DNA of 64,000 bases from Suillus spraguei (Eukaryota; Basidiomycota; Agaricomycetes; Boletales; Suillaceae), in contig JABCPU010000295.1 of the NCBI GenBank assembly GCA_016800925.1, forward strand, positions 20,593 through 84,592. Direction: 5' to 3'. The position numbers and the translations under genes were made by a program. This document shows positions 48,831 to 59,700 of this stretch, one piece after another (within the stretch, counting starts at the first letter, position 1; each line of letters starts with the position of its first letter). The notes under the pieces are model-generated. The model did not search any database and was not told the origin of the DNA. It saw nothing but the letters and a program-made list of their open reading frames with translations.

Positions 48831-49990
48831 ATGCCTTCTTACAGCCCCGATAAATGGATAGACCAACTCATGGAATGTCGCCACCTCCCAGAACCCGATA
48901 TGAAAGTCCTTTGTGACCGTGTTCGCGCCATACTCATGGAAGAATCGAATATTCAGCCCGTTTCGAGTCCAGTCACCATTTGCGGCGATATTCACGGTCA
49001 GTTCTGGGATTTACTCGAGCTGCTACGAAAGGGTGGACATGTGCCAGAGACGAGTTATATTTTTATGGCACGTATGTGTGCTTTTGATTCAAGGATTGAA
49101 CATGCTTAATATCGATCAGGGTGACTTTGTCGACCGAAGGCATTATAGTCTGGAGACCGTGTCCTTGCTACTGGCACTGAAAGCTCGGTATTGTCACCAA
49201 TAGCCAATCGTTGTATCTGTATTGAATTTTTTTAGATACCCAGATAAAGTCACTCTCCTCCGTGGAAATCATAAAAGTAGACAAATCACACAGGTGTATG
49301 GATTTTATGGTGATGCTCGTTGGTGCAGTGCTGCTTTTCTGATAGTACTGATAATTTGTTGCATAGATTAGTGCCAGCAAAGTACGGTAGCGCATTCGAT
49401 TTCCTCAATCTTGCCGCTGTAATTTTCGCTCCGATATGTCCTTGGAACGCTCAAATCTTCTATAGATAGTAGATGGAGAAACTTTGTGCGTGCATGGCGG
49501 CCTATCACCAGACATTTGGACTCTGGATCAAATTCGTGTGCTCTCGCGCGCCTAGGAGGTCCCTCATGAAGGTGCTTTCTGTGGCCAGCATTTATTAGTG
49601 TTCAGTCTGACTCCCCCTGATTTACTTTCGCAGACCTCATCCGGAAGACATCGATACTTGCGCTGCTAGTCCACGCGGGGTTGGTTGGCTGTTTGGCAGA
49701 ATTGTGACGCGAGAGGTTCATCTGAACCTGTCCATGTAATCTGAATGACACCCTAACCTTTCTTAGTTCAATCATATTAATTTCTTGAGTCTCATTGCTC
49801 GTGCAAGAAGGGCACAAATACACGTTTAATGACCAACTCGTTGTCGTGTGGTCTGCACCAAATTACTGCTACGTTGCGGTAATATGGCGTCAATACTAAC
49901 AATAAAGGAGGTGAAGTAGATATTTTACTGTTTATGATGCTGCCCCCAAGAACGAGAGAGATAAGGGGGGATGCAAACAAAAAAGATGGT
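48831..49990 (+). pseudogene. PP2A-like (PPG1/PP4/PP6-type) Ser/Thr phosphatase pseudogene
   Basis: Opens [20 protein letters not shown] with the metal-binding motif [20 protein letters not shown]. After a short intron comes GDFVDRRHYSLETVSLL (normally DRGYYSLE), then [20 protein letters not shown] (GNHES in the family). The following exon has a TAG where DEC is expected and loses about ten residues before FDFLNLAAVI. Later parts remain recognisable in shifting frames: ETLCVHGGLSPDIWTLDQI, a TAG before EVPHEGAFC, then [29 protein letters not shown] and [10 protein letters not shown], with YDAAPKNERDKGG near 49960. It was a full-length catalytic subunit gene and is now clearly dead. It is divergent from EMC1, the starts being about 310 bp apart. 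Confidence 0.85.
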
Positions 49991-50822
49991 GGGTAGATAC
50001 TCGCTCCCCAGAAAGCTATCGGAATACACGCTAACGGTTTTACCTGCAAAACACGATGCCCTACTTTGTATGATATAGTGTACTACGATATGTATGTATA
50101 CAGCGTTATCCACCTCTGCAATATCGTCATTTCAGCCGTTCGTCCATGTTTTCTGGTGGGAATATCATAGAATGGTAGAGGAAATCTGGTTACCTTGCCT
50201 GCCAGGTCGCGCCCAGCATGCCAGTTACTTCTGCAACCACAGCTGGGCTGATTTCAACTTCTCGATGGTCCTGCTGGAATGAGTATCGGATACTTTTCGA
50301 CTGACCATTTCATTCTCTTTGTTTAGGTCTAGCAAGTATCTTAGGTGCAAACTCATACAAGTCTGCACCATACAGGTAGACAATTACTATTCCGAGTAAC
50401 TGCCCTCAGTAGTTGCTTTGTGTATGCTGGTCTCGGCCGCCAAGCTTTTCACCAGGCAATACTAATGGTAATTTACATGTACCACTATAAGTTGGAGTAA
50501 TTGAGCTCTTGGGGTGTAAGGTGGCTGGTGTACGAATTGCTGTCTTTCCCGGGTCATGTATCCGAATACAGCAGTTTTATCGGAGTTAAACTTGTTTAAC
50601 TAAGTTGAATCGATTCGCGACGCTGGTCGAAACAACCTCGTGACTCTGCGTCATACTTAGAGGCCCCTTTACCAATCTAGATAAAGTGTCTGACTGATCA
50701 GTCGGTTTTGATCTGCACGTCGCACACTTGTCTTCTGAGCACCGTCTGCTCGTGCACATTCAGCACCATTTTATTTCGTGTCATCTTGAATTTCTTTAAA
50801 ATTCGGTCATACTTTCAATCAT
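49991..50822. other. Intergenic, nothing recognised
   Basis: Between the phosphatase pseudogene and the transposon-rich right end. No ORF, repeat or RNA feature that I can support. Confidence 0.5.
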
Positions 50823-52310
50823 ATGTCAGATCCAGGTAACTCGTATACAAATGCCAGCAATATGACACAAACACAAGCATCTCTCAGAGGACCTGGAATA
50901 CGGGGGTCTTCAGTTGAAACCGAGCCTGATAGAGCACATCTACCCCAACAAGACATGGCAAAGAGATGCCTCGATGTCATCCAAGATTTCAGGTCTGCCA
51001 AAGGAACGAAATTTGATGCCTCCTATGTTATCTGTGGGATCATCAAAGAAAGCTTACCCCTTGGCTCAGGGGAAGACCCGTCCGTTATTGCAGCTATCTA
51101 CCTTACAATGCTCGATGAATGGGAGTCAGAACAAAATCAGGCTGGACAAAGAGCAGCAGGCACATCCAGAGTACAACATTCAGCAGAACCAATGTCTGAT
51201 CCCACACAGATTGAAGAAGAGTTTACTGCAGAGGATAACAGGAGTCAACGAGTCAGTGTCGAGCCAGGAGAACCTGCTCGGAAACGACCTAAACTTGACT
51301 TTACCTATCTTGAACTCAAATCAACAGTTAATGAAGAACCATCCAGGCCCCTATCAGCAAACCTCAGACAAACTGTCCGCATCTTACAAAATTGGGCACA
51401 GGATCAGAAACAAGCCAAACTCAAACTCATGTATCATGAACGGAGTCCAGAGTTTTATGAATCTTGTTACAATCGTACGTGCCCCTATTCATTTTCCCCT
51501 TGACTCCTCTACTTGTATATTACGTAACATGACTGTGACTTATATGCTCAACACATCTGTACTATAGTTGCCTTCCTCTTTTGGATACACACTTACATTC
51601 TCACGACTCTCTTGATCCGTGTGCACATATTGACCTATTTAAGCACGTTGTACTACACTGTATACTTTACTTTAATCTTACTGGGTTTTACCTGGAACAT
51701 CCTTCGCTTAGGTCTCCAACCTAAGTCATCTCGAATCGTCTCTAAGTCTAAGCACTCCTTAGTCTTAGTCTCTATTCTTGCAGAACCTCTTAGACTTGTC
51801 TTTGAGGCTGAACCCTTGATCGTACTTGGAACACGTTCCTTGTACTTTCACCTTGTCCTCTTCTGGACATTGTAGAACTTCCCAGTAGACCGTCAGTGTC
51901 TTTTCACTGTCGCTGGAGACGCCACCCCAGTCGTAACAGTTTTATGAATCTGGATGGGCTGATATCGCTGCCAGACGAAGCCTCAATCTTGATGCCATCC
52001 ACACCATCATCGCTACATCAAGATCAGTTGATAAACATACAGAATCCATTGGAGATGTTGAATTTACCTACGGAGTCTCTGAAACGGCCACAAAGAACAT
52101 TACCAAGCAAGGCCACTGGAATGCTGCATGGAACAGAGCCTCACGAGCTCTCAAATTTGCTTTCCCGTTCCAACAGGCTGAACTTAATGCCTACTTGGAA
52201 CACATTAATGAACAATTCGATCAACAATCGGAAAGCTGCCATGAATGAGTCATCAGATATGACAAATTTGTCAGATTCAGAGTTGGAAACACTCGCAGGT
52301 ATGAATTGTC
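50823..52310 (+). pseudogene. Unidentified basidiomycete ORF family, split by a solo LTR
   Basis: First part (50823-51464): MSDPGNSYTNASNMTQTQAS, then MAKRCLDVIQDFRSAKGTKF, LTMLDEWESEQNQAG and PARKRPKLDF, which includes a basic KRPK. The second part resumes after the LTR (51952 on): WADISAARRSLNLDAIHTII, GHWNAAWNRASRALKFAFPF, QQAELNAYLEHINEQF, a TGA, then VIRYDKFVRFRVGN. I associate this N- to middle layout with a repetitive ORF family scattered through mushroom genomes, often next to mobile DNA; its function is unknown to me. It has one nonsense codon and is cut off at 52311 by the LTR of the outer retrotransposon. Confidence 0.65.
51465..51938 (+). repeat. Solo LTR, family A, with 13-bp flanking direct repeat
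   Basis: A 474-bp sequence TGTTACAATCGTACG...GTCGTAACA. The 13 bp GTTTTATGAATCT occur immediately left (51452-51464) and right (51939-51951), and removing LTR plus one copy restores the host reading EFYES|GWADI. The duplication is longer than the 5 bp usual for Ty3 integration. Confidence 0.9.
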
Positions 52311-52785
52311 TGTTACGAACTGGGGTGGTGTCACCAGCGACAGTGAAAAGACACAGCCGGTCTGCTGGGAAGTTCTTATAATGTCCAGAAGAGGACAAGG
52401 TGGAAGTACAAGGAACGCGTTCCGAGTACGATCAAAGGTTTGGCCTCAAAGACTAGTCTAAGAGGTTCTGCGAGAATAGAGACTAAGACTAAGGAGTGCT
52501 TAGACTTAGAGACGATTCAAGACGACTTAGGTTGGAGACCTAAGCAAAGGAGATTCCAGGTAAAACCCAGTAAGATTAAAGTAGGGAATCTACTACAAGT
52601 ACACTGTGCTTAAATAAGTAGATATATGCGCACAGACCAAGTAACCGTGAGAATGTAACTGCGTATCCTAATAAGGAAGGCATGTTTTGTACAGATGCGT
52701 TGAGCATATGAGTCAGAGTCATGTGACGTGATATACAAGTAAGAGTATAAAGGGAAAATGAATAGGGGCACGTACGACTGTAACA
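52311..52785 (-). repeat. 3' LTR of the outer element (family A)
   Basis: A 475-bp sequence. Reverse strand TGTTACAGTCGTACG...TTCGTAACA. Just inside it, the reverse strand reads AATAAGGGGGTAA, the polypurine tract. It cuts into the unidentified ORF to its left. Confidence 0.88.
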
Positions 52786-52818
52786 TTACCCCCTTATTAC
52801 ATTGAAAGTCACCGACTT

Positions 52819-53190
52819 TCAAACATCTCTGTTGTCATCATAGACAGGGTCATAGTCGTCGTAGTTAGCGACGTCTTCATCAGCAGCACTTCCTCCTAAC
52901 ATATAAGCTGCCTCCTCCTCTGCTACAGTTCTCGCTCGTCGACCTTCTTTTCGTCGTCGACGGTTAATAAGATACTGTTCCCACCTACGTAGTGCATCAT
53001 AAAATCCATCGTCCTTCCAGGTAAGCGTGAACGGGGGTTCCCCATGATGCTGAGGGCAATAAATGGACAGATGGGTGGGACCGTGTCGCAGACGGATTTG
53101 ACACTGATAGTCGGGACAATTCTTTTGTTGATGTCCGATGATGCCACAGACTTGGCATTTCATGTTTTCATCAGTGTTGGAAATGGACAT
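52819..53190 (-). CDS. Zinc-knuckle ORF downstream of pol (outer element)
   Basis: 123 codons from MSISNTDENMK. One CCHC knuckle CQVCGIIGHQQKNC (C-X2-C-X4-H-X4-C) is followed by further Cys/His (YQCQIRLRHGPTH, YCPQHHGEPP), a basic stretch (NRRRRKEGRRAR) and an acidic tail (NYDDYDPVYDDN). It overlaps the preceding ORF by 20 nt. A nucleic-acid-binding accessory protein is likely, since knuckles of this type normally sit in Gag. The position after pol is atypical for a standard gag-pol chromovirus. Confidence 0.65.
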   Translation of the reverse strand: MSISNTDENMKCQVCGIIGHQQKNCPDYQCQIRLRHGPTHLSIYCPQHHGEPPFTLTWKDDGFYDALRRWEQYLINRRRRKEGRRARTVAEEEAAYMLGGSAADEDVANYDDYDPVYDDNRDV

Positions 53191-54292
53191 GTGTGTGTAA
53201 TGGTGATGGTGAGATAACAGGTGTAGGGCTGGTGGATCTAGCACACTTCTTCCCTTTCTTTCGTGTCATGCATTTTAAGGCAAAGGCGTTGTCGCGTCGA
53301 AGCTGTGCCTGCTGCTCAGTGGTCAGGGTATACGCAGATGCGGGGAGGTCGGGAGTGGTTCCACGTTCAGCGTTCGCAAGGAGTTCATTAGAGGAAGAGG
53401 GGGAAGTGGTGCCTAAGTCTTTTACTAAGACTGGTGAGACAGGATCCATTGGACCAAACGATGATGGGATAGACATGGGGGGATAAATGTGAAGGTCACA
53501 AAGACGAGGACCTAGTGCTATTAATTCGGCTATGGGAATTCCTAATCTTTTTGCAGCTTCACACTGTTCCTCCGTACAGGGCTCGTATAGCCATGCAGGA
53601 TGGTTATGAGAGACTACGACGGGAGACGATGAAGTCGATTGTTCAATGGGAGATGGGGTTTGGGGAGAAGCAAGGTCGGCTTGTGTTTGTTGCAAATCAG
53701 TGATGGCTTCTTCGACTAAGTTTCTGGCTGCTCTGGTTTCAGCGACTGATTGCTGGATGGTTTCGACGACTGCATTGGTGAGCTGCCCAATCTCTTGGAC
53801 AGCAGTGCATAAGCCAGCAAGGGCGTCAACACTAGAATACATGCACAAAGCAGGGGGTGCTGGAGTAGGAAGTGGCGCATCTTCCTGCGGAGAGGGAGGT
53901 CGAGCAACGCCTGCTCGACGTTCGGCCACGATGTGAATAGCTTCTTCAACATCGTTTTTAAAAGAACCGGGAAGCAACAGCATAGCATAAGAACGAATGC
54001 GTTTTTGAAGATGTAAGAAGCGTTGACGGTATGTAGCATCCATAGCTTCATTGGCTGTAGCTTCGATGAGGGCGGCAGTACGGATAATGTTGACGAGGAG
54101 GAGGGCCGGGAAGGCACCTCTTTCTGTGAGGATTCTTTCAATTTCAAGGGCATGTCCTTCACATAGAAGGGCGGCTTCAATGTAGGAAGTGTTGTCGATT
54201 TCGGTGGTAAGGGATCCATAGTGTTCAGCATCAGAGTCGGAGTCGTTGTTGGCAATGGTGACGGGGGTGATGTAGGCAGTGGGGAAAGACAT
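53171..54292 (-). CDS. 373-aa accessory ORF downstream of pol (outer element)
   Basis: Starts MSFPTAYITPVTIANNDSDS, 55 bp after the end of the pol frame. Acidic N-terminus, helical middle (VDALAGLCTAVQEIGQLTNA, AETRAARNLVEEAITDLQQT) that could form coiled coils, Pro/Ser-rich linkers, and a basic end (CMTRKKGKKCARS). No protease or RT motif. No known family recognised; structural or targeting roles are guesses. Together with the overlapping zinc-knuckle ORF it may act like a split, displaced Gag-like unit. It is fully open despite decay elsewhere in the element. Confidence 0.6.
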   Translation of the reverse strand: MSFPTAYITPVTIANNDSDSDAEHYGSLTTEIDNTSYIEAALLCEGHALEIERILTERGAFPALLLVNIIRTAALIEATANEAMDATYRQRFLHLQKRIRSYAMLLLPGSFKNDVEEAIHIVAERRAGVARPPSPQEDAPLPTPAPPALCMYSSVDALAGLCTAVQEIGQLTNAVVETIQQSVAETRAARNLVEEAITDLQQTQADLASPQTPSPIEQSTSSSPVVVSHNHPAWLYEPCTEEQCEAAKRLGIPIAELIALGPRLCDLHIYPPMSIPSSFGPMDPVSPVLVKDLGTTSPSSSNELLANAERGTTPDLPASAYTLTTEQQAQLRRDNAFALKCMTRKKGKKCARSTSPTPVISPSPLHTHVHFQH

Positions 54293-54346
54293 TTCAATGG
54301 TGATAGTTGATCAAGTGCTAGTGCGAGTTGATTGACTAAGGGATAG

Positions 54347-56121
54347 TCAGAGGGCGTGTTGCTGCTTATATGCATTCAAGATTCGAGCGGAGTTCTTCAG
54401 GTTCTTTTCTGGGAGCCATTTGTTATCTCCTGATGAATATCCTTTCCAAGAAACGAGATAACGTCAGCAAGTGCCAGTTCCTTTATGAGAAAGAATTGCC
54501 TCTATTTCATATTCTTCTTCTTCTTCGATGATGTCAGGTGGTGGTTCGGGGAAGTTCGGACCGTGTACGTCTGTTTTGCTATAGGACAATAGAATGGAAG
54601 CGTGGAATGTAGGATGGATCTTCCACTGCGGAGGGAGTTTGAGTGTGAACGTGATAGGTGATAAGACGTCGATGATCGGGAAGGGTCCGTATCGTTTTGG
54701 CATGAGTTTCCTTGATGGGAGTTTGAGTCTAAGATTAGCGGCAGATAGCCAAACCTTATCTCCGATCTTCCATGGAATGTACTTATCTCCTCGGGATTGT
54801 TCAGCCATTGTTTGCATTGCAATATTATGACAGGCAATTGCTTCTTCTCTTATCTTCTGCAGGGATTGTACTCGATCTTCTGCTGCGGGGACAGATGAAT
54901 CAGGGATAAGATGAGGGATGGCGCGTGGTTCGTATCCCATCATGAGATAGAAGGGTGATGCATTCCTTGCATCATGTTTTTGGTGATTGTGGACGAATTC
55001 AGCGATTGGTAGGTGTTCTACCCAATCTTCAGGATTGTTGCGACAATAGATGCGTAGGTATGTTTCTAGTTCTTGATTTAGCCTTTCAGTTTGACCATCA
55101 GTCTGTGGGTGATAAGCTGTGGATGGAGCGATGACATAGTCGAGAAGTTGGGCAAGTTCCTTAGAGAAGCGAGATAGGAATTGCGGACCTCGATCCGAGA
55201 TAACTTTGTCATGGAGTCCAAATTGTCGGTAGACGTGTTTCAAAAATAGTTTAGCAACGCCTTTGGAAGTGATGGTTTTCAAACATGGGATAATAATTAC
55301 CCCCTTCGTAAGGCCATGGTCTACCACGACCATGATACTGTCAAAGCCCCCGGACACCGGGAGGTCGGTGATAAGATCGACGGAGAGCTGGGAAAAGGGG
55401 CGAGTCGCAGAGGAGGGAATCGGGGTAAGTGGAGGCCGAACAGGGTGAGTATCGGCTTTCATTTGCTGACAAAGGGCGCAACCCTCGACGTAACGTCGAA
55501 TATAGGAGCCCATAGCGGGCCACCATGCTTCACGTTTAACGAGTTCTTCAGTTTTGAACCTACCAGGATGTCCCACGGTAGGATGATCATGATACCTTTT
55601 CAGGATATCGGGATGATGTGCCGGTGGAATATAAGCACGATTCTTGAAATAGAGGACGTTCTCCTCAATCTTCCAGTCGGAGAGCGCTGACTTCATAGGG
55701 GGAAGACACATGCCGTCAAGGGCATCCGACGCTGTCTTGAAGACAGGGTCGTCAAGAGGGTCAGAGGACGACAAGACATCCTTAAGATTGGTATCAATAA
55801 GACGAACAAATAGAGCGTCAGGAAGGAGTGTTTGGTCCTCATTATCGTCTTTACCGGAGTCATAGTCGGGCCGACGAGATAGTGCATCAGGTACTGCCAA
55901 TTTTGTTCCTGAAACGTGGTGCAGTTCAATGTCGTAAATAGACAAAATCAATTGCCAACGTGCTTGGCGACAGGTAAGCTTCTGTGCACTTCTAAAGTAC
56001 AGAAGATTCTTGTGGTCGGTGAATACCAGGACGGGGTGTGGGTTACCTTCGAGATAATGGCGCCATTTGTTTAATGCCTGGATTACGGCAAGGAGTTCCC
56101 GATCAAAGATCTGGTAATTGC
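54347..56121 (-). pseudogene. Outer element pol, 3' part: RNase H end, integrase, chromodomain
   Basis: Begins RNYQIFDRELLAVIQALNKW (RNase H), the direct continuation of the segment ending SLNPAE at 62676. Integrase: HHPDILKRYHDHPTVGHPGR with CALCQQMK (zinc-binding HHCC), LSVDLITDLP, VISDRGPQFLS and YHPQTDGQTERLNQ (catalytic triad). Then comes the C-terminal domain (WKIGDKVWLSAANL, KRYGPFPIIDVL) and the chromodomain [32 protein letters not shown]. The TGA at 54464 falls inside the chromodomain, with the same frame continuing to a stop at 54347. CGA-to-TGA decay would explain it. Confidence 0.85.
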
Positions 56122-56126
56122 GTTCT

Positions 56127-56602
56127 TGTCACAACCCACAAAACGAATTAACGCTAGGGCAGAGACTAGGACTCAAACTAAGGTTATCACAGAGGAAGAG
56201 AAGAGCAAGGACGTCTTGGATTGCTACAGGTGTAGATACAAGAGGTTTGAACTAAAGAACTACTACAGCGAAACTAGCTAACTATATACACATATTGAAA
56301 CTGAGATATAAACTGAGTTTGAAACTACTAGCCAATCATAAAATAGAAATGAGAATCGTACGATGTGATGATTGTGACATTGTTATGACATCATATTCTA
56401 GAAGGTTCTAAGATCACATGACACTATCTTATCTTATCTTATCCGATAGCATCATAAAAGATCTCTTCATCTTCATCAGGAAGTTCGGTTATAGAAGTGG
56501 TTATAGGGATTTCAATGGAGTTTGTGTTTGTCTTAGCGCTGGGTTTAGACGCTTTAGGGAAATTGAGGAAAGAATAATGATTTGTATTTGGAATTCGTGA
56601 CA
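56127..56602 (-). repeat. 3' LTR of inner element
   Basis: 476 bp, TG...CA ends with TGTCAC/GTGACA inverted terminal hexamers. Contains the primer-complement site at 56243-56253 and an A/T-rich TATA region at 56282-56288, as in the 5' LTR. Confidence 0.93.
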
Positions 56603-56615
56603 TTACCCCCTCTCT
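56603..56615 (-). promoter_or_regulatory. Polypurine tract of inner element
   Basis: Reverse strand AGAGAGGGGGTAA directly next to the 3' LTR. The outer element has the equivalent GGGGGTAA at its own 3' LTR. Confidence 0.75.
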
Positions 56616-56719
56616 AGGATGAGCGTCATCGCGAATGTATGAAGGTCTGATGTTACGTGTTCTCCATTTCTTGAAATCTTCCGAATTAAGTATAGAGCCT
56701 TGAATTCTTTTGGTTTTAG

Positions 56720-59700
56720 CCGCCATGGGATTCTTTTTATGAAACTCTGCTATAAGAATCGGGGAATTCTTTACGTTTTCTTCTGGTTCCCATGTTGATT
56801 CTTCTATCGGATATCCTTCCCATTTTACTCAGTATTGCAGCTTTCCTCAGAATAATCGGCTATCCAATACTTCTTCTACAACAAATTCTTCCTGATCGTC
56901 AACTATGTCAGGAGGTGGTCGAGTGGGTTGAGAATGAGGGATCATTTGAGATGCATAGTATGGAGTGAGTAATTGAACATGAAAAACCGGATGGATCTGA
57001 TAATTTGCCGGTAATTTCAATTTATAGTTCACCTCGCCAATCTTCTCTAGTATTTCAAAGGGCCCAAGACGACGATCTGACAATTTTTGACTTGGACGAC
57101 GTTGTTTAATATTTTTCGCGTCTAGCCAGACTTTGTCTCCCTTTTTATACTGTGGTGCGTCTTTTACTCCTTTGTCATAGAACCGTTTCATTGTTCATTG
57201 ACTAGTTTCAAAGTATTTTCCGCATCATCTCTTGCTTCTTTCATTTGATCCACTCTTTCATCGGCAACAGGAATACGGGAGTTGGAATTAGGAGATATCG
57301 TGAATTCTGGATTATATCCATATAGAACTTTGAAAGGGCTATGGCCGGTGACTGTGACTGCGTTATTATGTGAGAATTCTGCAATCGGCAACCAAGATAC
57401 CCAATCATTTTGTCTATAAGAGGTAAACAGGTGTAAATATTGTTCAACTTCTTGATTTACGCGTTCTGTTTGTCCGTCCGTATGGGGATGATAGGCGGTC
57501 GAAGCAGACCATTTTGTGCCTAATCTTTTTGACATTTGTCCCATAAATTTCGATACGAACTGTGTTCCTCTATCTGAAATCACTTTCTTTGGTGTTCCAT
57601 GATGTTTCCATACATTTTTCAAAAATAGCTCGGCAATTTCCTTCGAGTCTACTTCTTTATTGGTGGGAATGAAGTGTGCTTGTTTCGTAAATCGATCAAC
57701 GACAACAAAAATGCTATCACACCCTTCACTCTTTGGTAGGTCCACAATCAGGTCACATGTAATCGTTTGCCAAGGTCCTTCTGGAACTTCATTTGGTTGT
57801 AAAGGTCCCGTTGGTTTACTAGGATAGACCTTTGTTTGTCTGCAACGATCGCAACCATCTACATAGTCGTGAACACTTTTTGTCATCATTGGCCACCAAT
57901 AGTTTCTGGAAATCAATTCTAAGGTTTTGGCACGTCCAGGATGTCCAGCCGGTGGTGAGTCATGGAATAACTCTAGAATCTCTCGGCGGATTTCTTTATC
58001 ATTTGGAACATAGACCAATCCTCGGAATAACACCAATCCATCTTCAACATTCCATTCTTCGACTCCTCTACGCAATTGCACCGGTGCTGCTTTTAACGTT
58101 TCTAGCGCTTTCATCACTTCAGGCTCTCGTTCTGTACTTTGTCTGATCTTTTTAAGAAGAGATTTTTCTCCTTCTATAAGAACTTGGCCTCTTTTAGCAG
58201 CATTGATTTTGAAAAATTCCGGTTTAAGCAAAATGCGATCAGAATTGTTGTTTTCTACCCCCCCTCTGTGGTCTGATCTCCGAGACAGACGATCGGCCTT
58301 ATCATTGACTACACCAGGCTTATGTTGGAGTGTAAATTCATACTCCACCAGGAACAGACTCCATCTGGCTTGCCTTCGTGTCAATTTTTGACTCGTCATG
58401 AAATATTCGAGATTTTTATGATCGGTCCAGATTTCCACAGGATGAGGTGCTCCCTGCACATAGTGCCTCCACTCTTCTAACGCTCGAATGATTGCTAATA
58501 ATTCTTTGTCATGAATGTCGTAATTTCGTTCTGCATCATTCATTGACTTAGAATAATAAGTGACAGGATGCCATAGTCCATCTTCCATTTGTTGAGAAAG
58601 TACTGCACCAGATGCATAATCAGAAGCATCGGTTTCTATTCTTTTTTTTTCTCAACGTCTGGCATTACTAGGAGCGGAGCTTCTGTGAATCGTTTCTTCA
58701 ATTCATCAAATGCATTCTGTTGTTTCTCCGTCCAATTCCATGGAACATCTTTTCTTAGCAAATCATTCATTGGTCTGGCTATATCTGAGAACCCCAATAT
58801 GAATCTTCGATAGAAGTTGGCAAAGCCCATGAATGCTTGTATGTCTTTTACGCATTTGGGAACAGGCCATTTTAATACTCCTTCTACTTTCACAGGGTCC
58901 ATGGATACATTGCCTTTTTCCACGATCAACCCTAAGAATTCGACTTTAGACTGTTCAAAACTACATTTCTCTGGTTTCAAGAACAGGTCGTTATCTTTTA
59001 ATCGTTTGAGTACTTCTCGTACGATTTTTCGGTGTTGTTCCTTATTTCCATTTGTAAAGACCAAGATGTCATCGATGTAGACAACGACCGTCTTTCCATC
59101 AATGAGATCTCTAAATATTTCATTCATCATGGTCTGGAAAGTTGCTGGAGAGTTTGTCAACCCGAAAATACATTACGGTTGGTTCATGGTGACCAAAAGG
59201 CGTTTTGAAGGCTGCCTTCCACTCGTCTCCTTCTTTCATCCGAATATTATTGTATCCCCATCGTACATCCATTTTGGAGTACATTGTGGCACCAGTTAAA
59301 GCATCAATTAGATCTTGAGATCTCAGTAAAGGATACGCGTTTTTAACTGTTTTCTCATTGAGCTTTCTATAGTCCATTACTGGTCGTAATTTGCCATCTT
59401 TTTTGGCCACAAAGAAGAAAGGTGCTGCAACAGGAGATTGTGAATCTCTAATACGTCCTAATGCAGTTTCGGCTTTTAACCAATCTTTCAGTGTGTCCAT
59501 TTCTTTGGGTGATAAAGGATACGGTTTTGCATTCGGTGGAAGATCATTCTCATCTTTAAGATCTATCGCATGATCCCATTTCTTTCTTTCAGGAAATCTC
59601 TTTGATTCCTCTTCTGAGAATACACCCAGGTAATCATGAAGCCAGTCTGGAACCATTTCTTCTACAGACTTTTTCTTCTTAGTAGCTTCCTCTGCTACTT

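Noticed and set aside
52141..52398. Open frames spanning 52311
   Set aside because: They run across the LTR boundary and mix host ORF with LTR sequence.
56418..56600. 60-codon ORF found identically twice (56418-56600 and 62486-62668)
   Set aside because: It lies inside the two LTR copies, so identity comes from LTR duplication rather than a conserved peptide.
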